NCBI RefSeq assembly: GCF_013815995.1
Contig: NZ_JACDFE010000009.1
Location: 1 to 40,162, forward strand
DNA from: Sporichthya sp.
GTDB lineage: Bacteria; Actinomycetota; Actinomycetes; Sporichthyales; Sporichthyaceae
Reading direction: 5' to 3'
DNA length: 40,162 bases
Part shown: positions 1 to 8,242 of the stretch, in pieces
How positions within the stretch are numbered: position 1 is the stretch's first letter
Layout: each line of letters opens with the position of its first letter
Program-made: the position numbers and the translations under genes
The notes under the pieces: generated by a model
Seen by the model: the letters and a program-made list of their open reading frames with translations, nothing else
What the model was told of the DNA's origin: nothing
Database searches by the model: none

Positions 1-20
1 GGCCGGCCCGGGGCCCGCTG

Positions 21-1112
21 ATGCGTGAGCTCTCCCCCGAGACCGAGGCGGTGCACGCCGGCCGACCGGTCCGCGTACCCGATGCCCCGCTGAACCAGCC
101 GCCGGTGCTCGCCTCGGTCTACAACGCAGGTGGAGCCATCGAGTACGGCCGGCACGGCAGCCCGACCTGGGAGGCCTTCGAGACCGCGATCGGTGCTCTG
201 GAAGGCGGCCTGGGGTTGGCCTTCCCCTCCGGGCTCGCCGCCGTGGGCGCGGTCCTCAGCCTGATCCCGGCCGACGGCGTCGTCGTCGTGCCGCGGCACG
301 CGTACCTCGGCACCCTGGGCCAGTTGGCACGCACCGGACTGACGCTGCGACAGGTGGACGTGGCCGACACCGACGAGGTCGTCGCGGCCTGCGACGGCGC
401 CGACCTGGTGCTGTTGGAGTCACCGACCAACCCCGCCCTCGAAGTCGCTGATCTTCCTACGACCTGCGCGGCCGGGCGGGCCGCCGGAGCGTTGGTCGCC
501 GTCGACAACACCTTCGCGACCCCGTTCGGACAGAACCCGATCGCCCTCGGTGCGGACCTGGTGGTGCACTCGGCCACGAAGTTCATCGCCGGCCACAGCG
601 ACGCAGTGCTCGGAGCGCTGGTCGCCACCGACACCGACACCCTCGACCGGTTGAAGGAGCACCGTCGCCTGTCCGGCACCGCGCCCGGGGTGATGGAGAC
701 CTGGCTCGCCCTGCGCGGGCTGCGCACCTTGCACCTGCGCCTGGAGCGGGCGGCCGCCAACGCCGCCGTGCTGGCGCCGCGACTGGCCGCACATCCGGCC
801 TGCCTGCGCGTCCGCTACCCCGGCTTGCCCACCGACCCCGGGCATGCTCGCGCGACGGCCCAGATGCGCACGTTCGGCGCGATCCTCTCCGTCGAGTTCG
901 CCGACGGCCCGACGGCGGAGGCGTTCTGCGGCGCCACCCGGCTGTGGGTCAACGCGACGAGCCTCGGCGCCGTCGAGTCCACACTCGAGCGGCGCCGCCG
1001 CTGGGCCGGTGAGTCACCGACGATCCCGGAGGGTCTGGTGCGGTTCTCGGCCGGCATCGAGGATCCCGAGGACCTCTGGGCCGACCTGGAGCAGGCGCTC
1101 GGTTCGCTCTGA
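21..1112 (+). CDS. Trans-sulfuration family PLP-dependent enzyme (cystathionine gamma-lyase/synthase-like)
   Basis: A 363-residue cytosolic fold-type I PLP enzyme of the Cys/Met metabolism family. The PLP lysine is Lys187 in SATKFIAGHSD, the cofactor-contacting Asp162 lies in VDNTFATP, and ESPTNP (133-138) is the usual family signature. Members catalyse beta- or gamma-elimination or replacement on cysteine, cystathionine or homoserine derivatives; cystathionine gamma-lyase or gamma-synthase activity is likely, but I cannot tell which. At 363 residues it is slightly shorter than the usual 380-400. The ATG at 21 overlaps a TGA at 19-21 that could end an upstream gene cut by the window edge, so translational coupling to a missing neighbour is possible. 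It converges with the next gene across only 12 bases. Confidence 0.9.
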   Translation: MRELSPETEAVHAGRPVRVPDAPLNQPPVLASVYNAGGAIEYGRHGSPTWEAFETAIGALEGGLGLAFPSGLAAVGAVLSLIPADGVVVVPRHAYLGTLGQLARTGLTLRQVDVADTDEVVAACDGADLVLLESPTNPALEVADLPTTCAAGRAAGALVAVDNTFATPFGQNPIALGADLVVHSATKFIAGHSDAVLGALVATDTDTLDRLKEHRRLSGTAPGVMETWLALRGLRTLHLRLERAAANAAVLAPRLAAHPACLRVRYPGLPTDPGHARATAQMRTFGAILSVEFADGPTAEAFCGATRLWVNATSLGAVESTLERRRRWAGESPTIPEGLVRFSAGIEDPEDLWADLEQALGSL

Positions 1113-1124
1113 CGGGGTCCGGGA

Positions 1125-1550
1125 TCAGCCGCTGGTCGAGCTGGGCGTCGGGATGATGCCGATCTGCACCAGCAGCGCGTTCTCGTCGGACCGCGTGACG
1201 CGGTGGGCCACCTTGCCGTCCTGGAAGTACAGGATGCTCAGGCCCTCGAAGGAGATCGCGTGCCCGGTCCGCGCCGCGCCCAGCAACTCGCCCTCGTGGT
1301 GGCCGGTGATGGCGAAGCGCACCACGACCCGCGCCCCCGCCGCGAAGATGTCGATGGCCTCGACGTCGAGATCCGGGATCCCGGCCAGGAGGCCGGCGTA
1401 GAAGGCCTTGACCCCGGCGACGTTCGCCGGCACGTCCGCGGGATAGCCGACGAACTGGGCATCGGCGCTGTAGAGCGCCATGTAGCCGTCGAGGTCGCCC
1501 TTGTTCAGGCACTCGAGGGCCGCTTCAACGGCCGCCACGTTCTCGCTCAC
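1125..1550 (-). CDS. SnoaL-like / NTF2-fold protein (ester cyclase family)
   Basis: A 141-residue protein with the pattern of the SnoaL-like polyketide cyclase / NTF2 superfamily: an N-terminal helix around LECLNKGDLDGYMALYSADAQF, a central GVKAFYAGLLAGIPDLDVEAIDIFA stretch, and a beta-rich end carrying VVVRFAITGHHEGELLG and ISFEGLSILYFQDGKVAHRV. Such small alpha+beta barrels act as cyclases, isomerases or hydrolases on hydrophobic substrates, or simply bind ligands. It begins 21 bases after the MpaB-like oxygenase stop and is probably the last gene of a TetR-oxygenase-SnoaL operon. Its specific substrate is unknown; the family assignment is by sequence pattern. Confidence 0.75.
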   Translation of the reverse strand: MSENVAAVEAALECLNKGDLDGYMALYSADAQFVGYPADVPANVAGVKAFYAGLLAGIPDLDVEAIDIFAAGARVVVRFAITGHHEGELLGAARTGHAISFEGLSILYFQDGKVAHRVTRSDENALLVQIGIIPTPSSTSG

Positions 1551-1571
1551 TGGTCGCCCTCCCGTTCCGGG

Positions 1572-2432
1572 TCAGGCCGCTTCGGCCCGCTTGATCGCAT
1601 CGTAGGCGCGAGGGTTGTAGCGGACCTTCGCCGGGAGCAGCGGCCAGGCTCGGCGCACGACCTGGCCGAGGACCCGCAGAGCAACCTCGTCGCGGGTGCG
1701 CCACTGCAGTTCGAGGATCTCCCGGGCCTTCGGCGGCATCAGGCCGTTGCCCAGCCACCGGTTGAACCGCGAGGTCGGCCACTCGATGACCTTCCACGCC
1801 AGCTTCGGCACTCCGGGCGGCGGCGGCATCTTCTGCTGGTGCGCCGTGACCGCCCAGCGCGTGGTGGCGTTGTGCTCGAGCTCGTGCTCGAGCATGTGGT
1901 TGAAGTAGTCCTCGAACTCGGCCCAGGTGCTCACCACGGGGCGGTCGGACAGGCCGTAGCGCTTCCACCACGTGACGCCCTCGGCGACCAACTGGTCCTT
2001 CTCCGCCTCGGTCAGCGGCGTGCCGAAGTACTCGTTGATCGCGATGATCGTCTCGACGAAGGTGACGTGCGTCCACCAGAACGTGTCCGGGTTGAGCGCG
2101 GAGTAGCGCCGGCCGTGGCCGTCGTCGTCGCCCTTGATCGGCTTGTGGAAGTCGCGCACCTGCGCACCGGTGGCGTCGGCGTTGTCGTCGTAGACGACGC
2201 CCATGATCGGCGGGATCGAGCGGAGCAGCCGGTCCCACGGGTTGTTGAAGAAGTTCGAGTTCTGCTGCAGCGCCGAGTTCACTGCGGGGTGCATGTTCTG
2301 CAACGTGCCGGTGCGCCACATGAACAGCAGGCCGCGGCGGTCGCCGTGGTACTTCCAGGTCAGCGAACCGGGGCCGAGCGGGGCACCGACCGAAGCGGTC
2401 GGGGTGCGCGGGCGGTCTGATGTGGCGGTCAT
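1572..2432 (-). CDS. MpaB-family oxygenase (DUF2236)
   Basis: A 286-residue protein matching the oxygenase MpaB / rubber-oxygenase catalytic family (DUF2236), which in characterised members is heme-dependent. Visible signatures are the N-terminal RTGTLQNMHPAVNSAL block, the WWTHVTFVETIIAINEYFG helix (typical of the family's histidine-bearing core), and LEHELEHNATTRWAV towards the middle. The C-terminal half is the usual helical region. No signal peptide is seen, so it is probably cytosolic or membrane-associated. Its ATG overlaps the stop of the upstream TetR gene by 4 bases (ATGA), so the two are translationally coupled. It probably oxidises a hydrophobic compound sensed by that regulator; this is inference from context. 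Confidence 0.8.
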   Translation of the reverse strand: MTATSDRPRTPTASVGAPLGPGSLTWKYHGDRRGLLFMWRTGTLQNMHPAVNSALQQNSNFFNNPWDRLLRSIPPIMGVVYDDNADATGAQVRDFHKPIKGDDDGHGRRYSALNPDTFWWTHVTFVETIIAINEYFGTPLTEAEKDQLVAEGVTWWKRYGLSDRPVVSTWAEFEDYFNHMLEHELEHNATTRWAVTAHQQKMPPPPGVPKLAWKVIEWPTSRFNRWLGNGLMPPKAREILELQWRTRDEVALRVLGQVVRRAWPLLPAKVRYNPRAYDAIKRAEAA

Positions 2433-3040
2433 CGGGATGCCCTTCTGGGGTGGGCCGCGAGGGTGCCCGCGGCGCTCTCTCGGATCTGACGGACCATGCG
2501 CTCGAGCGGGTAACGCTCAGGGTCACGCACGTGCAGGCGGACCAGTTCCTCGCCGAGCAGCTGGTTCAGGTGCGCCGTGAGTTCGGGGTCCTCGACCCCG
2601 CGCGGAAGGCGGCTGGTGAGCAGCTCCTGCACATGCACGCGGGACAAGGCGCGGCCGGCGGCGATCTGCTCGTGCAGCTCGGGCGGGCCGCCCTCCGGCG
2701 GATTGAACAGGATCGCCCAGCTGCGCGGTGCCTGCGCGACGGCCGCGACCATCGCGCGCAGCAGGGCCTCACCGATCTCGACGAAGTCGAGCTCGTCGGG
2801 CACCGGCGCGAGGGCTTCGGCCAGCCCCTCCATCGCCGCGCCGGTCTCCCGGTCGACGAGGGCGGACACCAGGCCGGCCAGGTCGCCGAACTGGCTGTAG
2901 ATCAGCGTGCGGGTGACCCCCGCGTCCCGGGCGACGCGGTCGATGGTGACGGAGTAGAAGCCCTCCGCGACAACCACGTCCAGGGCGACGTCGAGCAGTT
3001 GCTCGCGACGGTCCTCGGCGGACATGCGACGGCGGGTCAT
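2429..3040 (-). CDS. TetR/AcrR-family transcriptional regulator
   Basis: A 203-residue TetR regulator. The N-terminal helix-turn-helix covers about residues 12-58, with AEGFYSVTIDRVARDAGVTRTLIYSQFGD as the expected three-helix block; the rest is a divergent ligand-binding domain. It is transcribed away from the haloalkane dehalogenase gene across an AT-rich intergenic region holding a 46-base inverted repeat (3053-3098), which is the obvious candidate operator. It heads an operon with the MpaB-type oxygenase (4-base overlap) and the SnoaL-like gene, so autoregulation and control of both divergent units is likely. An alternative start is Met6. The inducer is unknown. Confidence 0.9.
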   Translation of the reverse strand: MTRRRMSAEDRREQLLDVALDVVVAEGFYSVTIDRVARDAGVTRTLIYSQFGDLAGLVSALVDRETGAAMEGLAEALAPVPDELDFVEIGEALLRAMVAAVAQAPRSWAILFNPPEGGPPELHEQIAAGRALSRVHVQELLTSRLPRGVEDPELTAHLNQLLGEELVRLHVRDPERYPLERMVRQIRESAAGTLAAHPRRASR

Positions 3041-3052
3041 CCTGGCGCCCCC

Positions 3053-3098
3053 AAACTTACATTTCGTAACTTAAAACTAAATTACGAAATGTAAGTTT
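3053..3098. promoter_or_regulatory. Composite inverted-repeat operator between TetR and dehalogenase genes
   Basis: Two 17-base arms (3053-3069 and 3082-3098) are perfect reverse complements separated by a 12-base AT-rich spacer. Each arm contains a smaller dyad of the form TTAC-N5-GTAA, so the site looks like two adjacent TetR operators. It lies 13 bases upstream of the TetR ATG and 50 bases upstream of the dehalogenase ATG, in an unusually AT-rich stretch. It probably overlaps both divergent promoters. Binding by the adjacent TetR protein is inferred. Confidence 0.75.
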
Positions 3099-3147
3099 CG
3101 CCGTCAAGGGCTATCCGCGAACTGGCCGCGCTGAAACCATCACCGTC

Positions 3148-4050
<903 letters not shown>

Positions 4051-4053
<3 letters not shown>

Positions 4054-4081
4054 GCCGGCCCGCCTTCGGCGAACCGGCTCA
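4051..4081. terminator. Stem-loop after dehalogenase gene
   Basis: TGAGCCGG (4051-4058) pairs with CCGGCTCA (4074-4081), and an inner CGCC-TTC-GGCG hairpin sits at 4061-4071. The dehalogenase stop codon is part of the outer stem. There is no U-run, so termination would be of the GC-hairpin type common in actinobacteria. It lies between convergent transcription units (dehalogenase and tRNA-Glu). Confidence 0.5.
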
Positions 4082-4083
4082 CC

Positions 4084-4159
4084 TGGTAGCCCCGACGGGA
4101 TTCGAACCCGCGCTACCGCCTTGAGAGGGCGGCGTGCTAGGCCACTACACAACGGGGCC
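4084..4159 (-). tRNA. tRNA-Glu (anticodon CUC)
   Basis: A complete cloverleaf is readable on the minus strand. The acceptor GGCCCCG/CGGGGCT has a G-U first pair, the anticodon stem is CCGCC/GGCGG with loop CTCTCAA giving anticodon CTC, and the T-arm carries TTCGAAT. The discriminator is A, and the CCA end appears to be encoded (4084-4086). It closely resembles actinobacterial tRNA-Glu(CUC). It lies downstream of gltX and tRNA-Gln on the same strand. Confidence 0.95.
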
Positions 4160-4216
4160 AGGTGGTGCGCACGGACCTTACCGGAGCGGGTGTTCCGAGG
4201 CTAAATCCGTGCTGCG

Positions 4217-4288
4217 CTGGGGTACCAGGACTCGAACCTAGACTAGCTGAACCAGAATCAGCCGGGCTGCCAATTACCCCATACCCCA
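4217..4288 (-). tRNA. tRNA-Gln (anticodon CUG)
   Basis: The minus-strand cloverleaf has acceptor TGGGGTA/TACCCCA, anticodon stem GCTGA/TCAGC with loop TTCTGGT (anticodon CTG), T-loop TTCGAGT and discriminator G. CCA is not encoded. The sequence is close to bacterial tRNA-Gln. It sits between gltX and tRNA-Glu on the same strand and could be co-transcribed with gltX. Confidence 0.95.
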
Positions 4289-4387
4289 TGGGTGGTGACG
4301 AGCCGATCGGGTCCGTGCACCGAGGGTCGATGATACCGAACCGCCGGGGTCGGGGCGCACAGGGATTCGCGCGCCGCAAACCGACGG

Positions 4388-5869
4388 TCAGGACAGGGCG
4401 GCCAGCCCGGCCCGGAGCCGGGCCAGGGTGGCGTCGCGGCCCAGCAGTTCCATCGACTCGAACAGCGGTAGGGAGATCCGGCGGCCGGTCACGGCCACCC
4501 GCAGCGCCCCGAAGGCGTTCTTCGGCTTCAGCCCCAGGCCTTCGATCAGGGCGGCCCGCAGCGCAGCCTCGATATCCGTGGCCGAGAAGCCGGCCAGCGC
4601 CTCCAGCGCGCCGATTCCGGCCTTGAGGACGGCTTCGGCGTCGGGGCCGCGGACCGCGGCGGCGGCGTCCGGGTCGATGGTCACCTCGGAGATGAACAGG
4701 AAGCCGACCATGTCGACGACCTCCCCCAGCGTGATCATCCGCTCCTGGACCAGCGGCACGGCGGCCGCCAGGGTCTCCAGGTCGGTCGCGGACGGCGGGT
4801 CGGCGAGCAGTCCGGCGCCGACCAGGAACGGCACGATCCGGTTCGCCAGGTCCTTCGGGTCGAGTCTGCGGATCCAGGTGCCGTTGATCGCATCGAGCTT
4901 CTTCGGGTCGAAGCGCGCCGGGCTGGAGTTGACCCGTTCGAGGGTGAAGGCCGCGGCCATCTCCTGCAGGTCGAACTCCTCACGGTCACCGTCGCCGAGG
5001 GACCAGCCGAGCAGCGCGAGGTAGTTGCACATCGCCTCGGGCAGGTAACCGTCGGCGCGGAACTGACCGATCGTCACCGCACCGTGCCGCTTGGACAACT
5101 TGGAGTTGTCCTGGCCCATCACGAACGGCAGGTGCGCGAAGGAGGGCGTCTGCTCGTCGGTGACGCCCATCGCGCGATAGACGGCGATCTGACGCGGCGT
5201 CGAGGAGAGCAGATCCTCCCCGCGCACGACGTGGGTGATCTTCATCAGGACGTCGTCGACGGCCACCGCGAGGGTGTAGAGCGGCGAGCCGTCGGCGCGC
5301 ATCAGCACGAAGTCCGGGATGAGGGCATTGTCGAAGCTGACCTCGCCGCGGATCAGGTCGTGAAGGGTCGTGGTGCCCTCGGGCATCCGGAACCGGACCA
5401 CCGGCTTGCGGCCCTCGGCCTCGTAGGCGGCGCGCTGCTCCGGGGTGAGGTTGCGGCTGTGCCCGTCATAGCCGGGCGGTGCCTTGGCCGCCTTCTGCCG
5501 CGCGACCCGCTCCTCGGCCTCGGCCGGGCTCTCGTAGCAGTGGTACGCGTGGCCGTTGTCGATGAACCGCTGCGCCCACTCGCGGTACAGGTCGATCCGC
5601 TCGGACTGCTGGTAGGGCCCGTGGTCGCCGCCGACCTCGGGACCCTCGTCCCAGTCCAGGCCCAACCAGCGCATCGACTCCACCGCGGCCGCGATGTACT
5701 CCGGCGTCACGCGCGCGGAATCGGTGTCCTCGATGCGGAACACGAAGGTGCCGCCGGTGTGCCGGGCGTAGGCCCAGTCATAGAGCGCCGTGCGGATGTT
5801 GCCGACGTGCAGGTCGCCGCTGGGCGACGGGGCGAAGCGGACACGCACCTTGCTGGTCGAATCGGTCAT
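4388..5869 (-). CDS. gltX: Glutamyl-tRNA synthetase
   Basis: A 493-residue class I aminoacyl-tRNA synthetase that charges tRNA-Glu with glutamate in the cytosol. The HIGH-type motif is HVGN (21-24) within [21 protein letters not shown], and the KMSKS-type motif is KLSKR (257-261). The FRIEDTD block (44-50) and the alpha-helical anticodon-binding C-terminus are also present. Length is normal for bacterial GltX. The ATG overlaps the stop of the FAH-family gene by 4 bases, so the two are translationally coupled. The genes for tRNA-Gln and tRNA-Glu follow on the same strand. Many actinobacteria lack GlnRS and use a non-discriminating GltX plus GatCAB; whether that holds here cannot be seen in this window. 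Confidence 0.97.
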   Translation of the reverse strand: MTDSTSKVRVRFAPSPSGDLHVGNIRTALYDWAYARHTGGTFVFRIEDTDSARVTPEYIAAAVESMRWLGLDWDEGPEVGGDHGPYQQSERIDLYREWAQRFIDNGHAYHCYESPAEAEERVARQKAAKAPPGYDGHSRNLTPEQRAAYEAEGRKPVVRFRMPEGTTTLHDLIRGEVSFDNALIPDFVLMRADGSPLYTLAVAVDDVLMKITHVVRGEDLLSSTPRQIAVYRAMGVTDEQTPSFAHLPFVMGQDNSKLSKRHGAVTIGQFRADGYLPEAMCNYLALLGWSLGDGDREEFDLQEMAAAFTLERVNSSPARFDPKKLDAINGTWIRRLDPKDLANRIVPFLVGAGLLADPPSATDLETLAAAVPLVQERMITLGEVVDMVGFLFISEVTIDPDAAAAVRGPDAEAVLKAGIGALEALAGFSATDIEAALRAALIEGLGLKPKNAFGALRVAVTGRRISLPLFESMELLGRDATLARLRAGLAALS

Positions 5870-6642
5870 CGGGCCACTACCGGGTTGGTCAGGGTGCCGA
5901 TGCCCTCGACGGTGACCGACACCTCGTCACCGGGCTTCATCGGGCCGACCCCGGCGGGGGTCCCGGTCAGGATCACGTCGCCGGGCAGCAACGTCATCAC
6001 CGAGGTGATGTAGGCGATCAGGTCGGGCACCTTGTGCACCATGGCCGAGGTCCGGCCGGCCTGCTTGAGCTCACCGTTGAGGGTCGTGGTCACCGCGAGG
6101 TCGGTGATGTCGAGGTCGGTGACGATCCACGGCCCGAGCGGGCAGAACGAGTCGAAGCCCTTGGCCCGGGTCCACTGGTCGTCGCTGCGCTGCAGGTCGC
6201 GCGCGGTGACGTCGTTGCCGACCGTGTAGCCGAAGATCACCTCGGGCACCCGCTCGACCGGCACCTCCCGGCAGATCCGGCCGATCACCACGGCGAGTTC
6301 ACCCTCGTAGTGCACATCGGTGGACTGCTGCGGGTGGCCGATCGGGTCGGCCGGCGAGATCACCGTGGTGTTCGGCTTGAGGAACAACAACGGCTCGGCC
6401 GCCACCTCATTGCCCAGCTCCGCGGCGTGGTCGGCGTAGTTGCGCCCCACGCCGACAACCTTGCTGCGTGGGATCACCGGGGCGAGGAGCTTCACCTCCG
6501 CGAGCGGCAGGTGCTGCCCGGTCGGGGTGACCTTGGTGTAGAGCGGGTCACCTTCGACGAGGGCAATCACCTCAGCGCCGGGATCCCCTTCGACGATGCC
6601 GAAGAGCTGGTGGGACTCATGGGTGAAGCGGGCGATTCGCAC
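5866..6642 (-). CDS. Fumarylacetoacetate hydrolase (FAH) family protein
   Basis: A 258-residue member of the FAH superfamily, in the size range of the bacterial 2-hydroxyhepta-2,4-diene-1,7-dioate isomerase / acylpyruvate hydrolase type. Divalent-metal ligands are visible as Glu113 and Glu115 in [12 protein letters not shown] and Asp144 in [25 protein letters not shown] (64-78) is the usual substrate-lid region. It probably cleaves or isomerises a beta-diketo or acylpyruvate substrate, which cannot be specified. It sits directly upstream of gltX with a 4-base overlap; the same pairing occurs in Mycobacterium tuberculosis (Rv2993c-gltX). It is distinct from the true fumarylacetoacetase at 37703-38914. 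Confidence 0.88.
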   Translation of the reverse strand: MRIARFTHESHQLFGIVEGDPGAEVIALVEGDPLYTKVTPTGQHLPLAEVKLLAPVIPRSKVVGVGRNYADHAAELGNEVAAEPLLFLKPNTTVISPADPIGHPQQSTDVHYEGELAVVIGRICREVPVERVPEVIFGYTVGNDVTARDLQRSDDQWTRAKGFDSFCPLGPWIVTDLDITDLAVTTTLNGELKQAGRTSAMVHKVPDLIAYITSVMTLLPGDVILTGTPAGVGPMKPGDEVSVTVEGIGTLTNPVVAR

Positions 6643-6682
6643 CCCGGGAGGCTACCCGGAGCCAGGGACACAGAATGGAGCC

Positions 6683-7552
6683 GTGCAGGCCGTCACCCAA
6701 CCCCAGGTGCTGGGTCCGCCCGAGTGGGCCGCCCGCCGCGACGCCCACCAGGCGCGTGTGCGGGCCTGGACAGACCCCCACCTGGACCGGGCGGTGCGCC
6801 GCGAGGCGCACCCGGTGCTCGACTTCCTGTTCACCTACTACAACCACTCCCCCGGAGCGCTGCGCCGCTGGCACCCCGGCGCCGGGGTCGTCCTGGCGGG
6901 CGACGCCCCGCACCGGGACTGGGCCGGATACGTGTCCGTCGAGGGCGGGGTGACCGCCTCCCTGAGCGTCAGGCCCGGCCAGCTGGTCCGGGACACCGTG
7001 GCGCTGCTGCGGGCCACCGCGGCCCGGCGTCCAGTTTTCGGCTGCCACGGCATGCACGAGTGGGCGATGGTCTACCGCAGCTCTCCCGAGCAGGTCCGGC
7101 ACGCGGCCTGGCCGCTGCGACTGGCCCCGGCCGAGCTGGATGCGGTGGTGGAGTCCGCGCCGCTGCGCTGCACGCACTTCGACGCGTTCCGCTTCTTCAC
7201 CGAACCCGCCCGCCCGCTGAACGTGCTCACCCCCAGCCGAACCGCCATGCCGGACCTGGAGCAGGGCGGCTGCCTGCACACCAACATGGACCTCTACAAG
7301 CACGCCTACCGGCTCAGCCCGCTGGTGCCCTCCGAGCTGGTCGCCGACTGCTTCGAGCTGGCTCGCGAGATCCGCACGCTCGACATGCGCGCCTCCCCCT
7401 ACGACCTGGCCGATCTCGGCTACGCCCCGGTCCGGATCGAGACCGCCGAGGGCAAGGCGGAGTACGTCGAGGCCCAACGGGCCTTCGCCGAGAGGGCCGC
7501 GCCGCTCCGGCAACGATTGATCGCGGCGTTGCGAACGGATTCCCGCAACTGA
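6683..7552 (+). CDS. Actinobacterial protein often annotated as 3-methyladenine DNA glycosylase
   Basis: A 289-residue protein from a GTG start at 6683, chosen because the homology-like part begins here and GGAG lies just upstream; longer in-frame starts would run into the divergent FAH gene. Recognisable blocks are PVLDFLFTYYNHSPGALRRWHPG, FGCHGMHEWAMVYR, CTHFDAFRFFTEPARPLN, CLHTNMDLYKHAYRLSPLVPSELVADCFELAR and a C-terminal DMRASPYDLADLGYAPVRIET. The same blocks occur in streptomycete proteins carrying the glycosylase name. I see no helix-hairpin-helix glycosylase motif, so the biochemical name is doubtful. The many conserved His, Cys and Asp residues suggest an enzyme. Confidence 0.7.
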   Translation: MQAVTQPQVLGPPEWAARRDAHQARVRAWTDPHLDRAVRREAHPVLDFLFTYYNHSPGALRRWHPGAGVVLAGDAPHRDWAGYVSVEGGVTASLSVRPGQLVRDTVALLRATAARRPVFGCHGMHEWAMVYRSSPEQVRHAAWPLRLAPAELDAVVESAPLRCTHFDAFRFFTEPARPLNVLTPSRTAMPDLEQGGCLHTNMDLYKHAYRLSPLVPSELVADCFELAREIRTLDMRASPYDLADLGYAPVRIETAEGKAEYVEAQRAFAERAAPLRQRLIAALRTDSRN

Positions 7553-7782
7553 GCGACAAGGTTGAAACTGGAGAGGTGTCCGCCGGCCGGGACTTGCCCC
7601 ATCCGTCACAACCCTGTCGCTCACTGGTTGAGAAGCGCGGTGGGACGAGGCCGGGCCCGTGCCGGTCCACTACCCGGAGCGCCCTCGCAGATAAGATCAC
7701 CACGCTCGCCTCAGCAGCCACGCCCGCACACCCTCACGCGACCCCTCGGTGGCGCGTGGACCACCGAACGGATCTCGCGCAC

Positions 7783-8229
7783 ATGGCCAAGGAATTTGTG
7801 CCCTTCACCGTCACCTGTGCCGGTGGCGAGGAGGCGAACGGGATCGCCAACATCATGCAGGCGCTGCTCGTCCAGAACTTCGCGAACAAGCCGAACCTGA
7901 CCAAGACCGCGCGCAAGATGCGCCACCCGGTGACGATCGTGAACACCGACACCGACACCGAGTGCACGCTCGACTTCGCCAACGAGGGCATCACGATCTA
8001 CAACGGCATCGTCGGCGAGCCGCGGGTAGCGTTGTACATCAACTCCGACCAGCTGCTCCAGCTCTCGCAGATGAAGGTCAAGGCCGGCGGCAAGCTGCCG
8101 GTCGGGCTGATCTCCCCGCGGAGCCCGGTGCTCCGTCAGGTCCTGAGCCGGCAGATCGTGATCAAGGGCATGCTCTCGCACTACTTCGCCACCGGGCGTG
8201 CGCTGGCCCTGATCTCCCTCGCCGACTGA
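7783..8229 (+). CDS. Small conserved protein, possibly SCP2-like lipid-binding fold
   Basis: A 148-residue protein from ATG 7783. I do not recognise it with certainty. The middle VTIVNTDTDTECTLDFANEG, followed by GEPRVALYINSDQLLQLSQMK and a basic RSPVLRQVLSRQIVIKGMLSH segment, resembles the strand-strand-helix and final G-x-x-x-x-I-K-G pattern of SCP2 sterol-carrier domains, which bind lipids or acyl-CoAs. No signal peptide or membrane segment is visible. It follows the preceding plus-strand gene after 230 bases in which I see no gene or clear signal. It converges with cimA, with 13 bases between them. Confidence 0.6.
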   Translation: MAKEFVPFTVTCAGGEEANGIANIMQALLVQNFANKPNLTKTARKMRHPVTIVNTDTDTECTLDFANEGITIYNGIVGEPRVALYINSDQLLQLSQMKVKAGGKLPVGLISPRSPVLRQVLSRQIVIKGMLSHYFATGRALALISLAD

Positions 8230-8242
8230 CTCGACGCCGCGG

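Noticed and set aside
1203-2420. 405-residue plus-strand frame opposite the MpaB-like gene
   Set aside because: It spans two real minus-strand genes and has no family features.
4289-4387. Additional tRNA or small RNA between tRNA-Gln and gltX
   Set aside because: No cloverleaf or clear hairpin with a U-run is visible.
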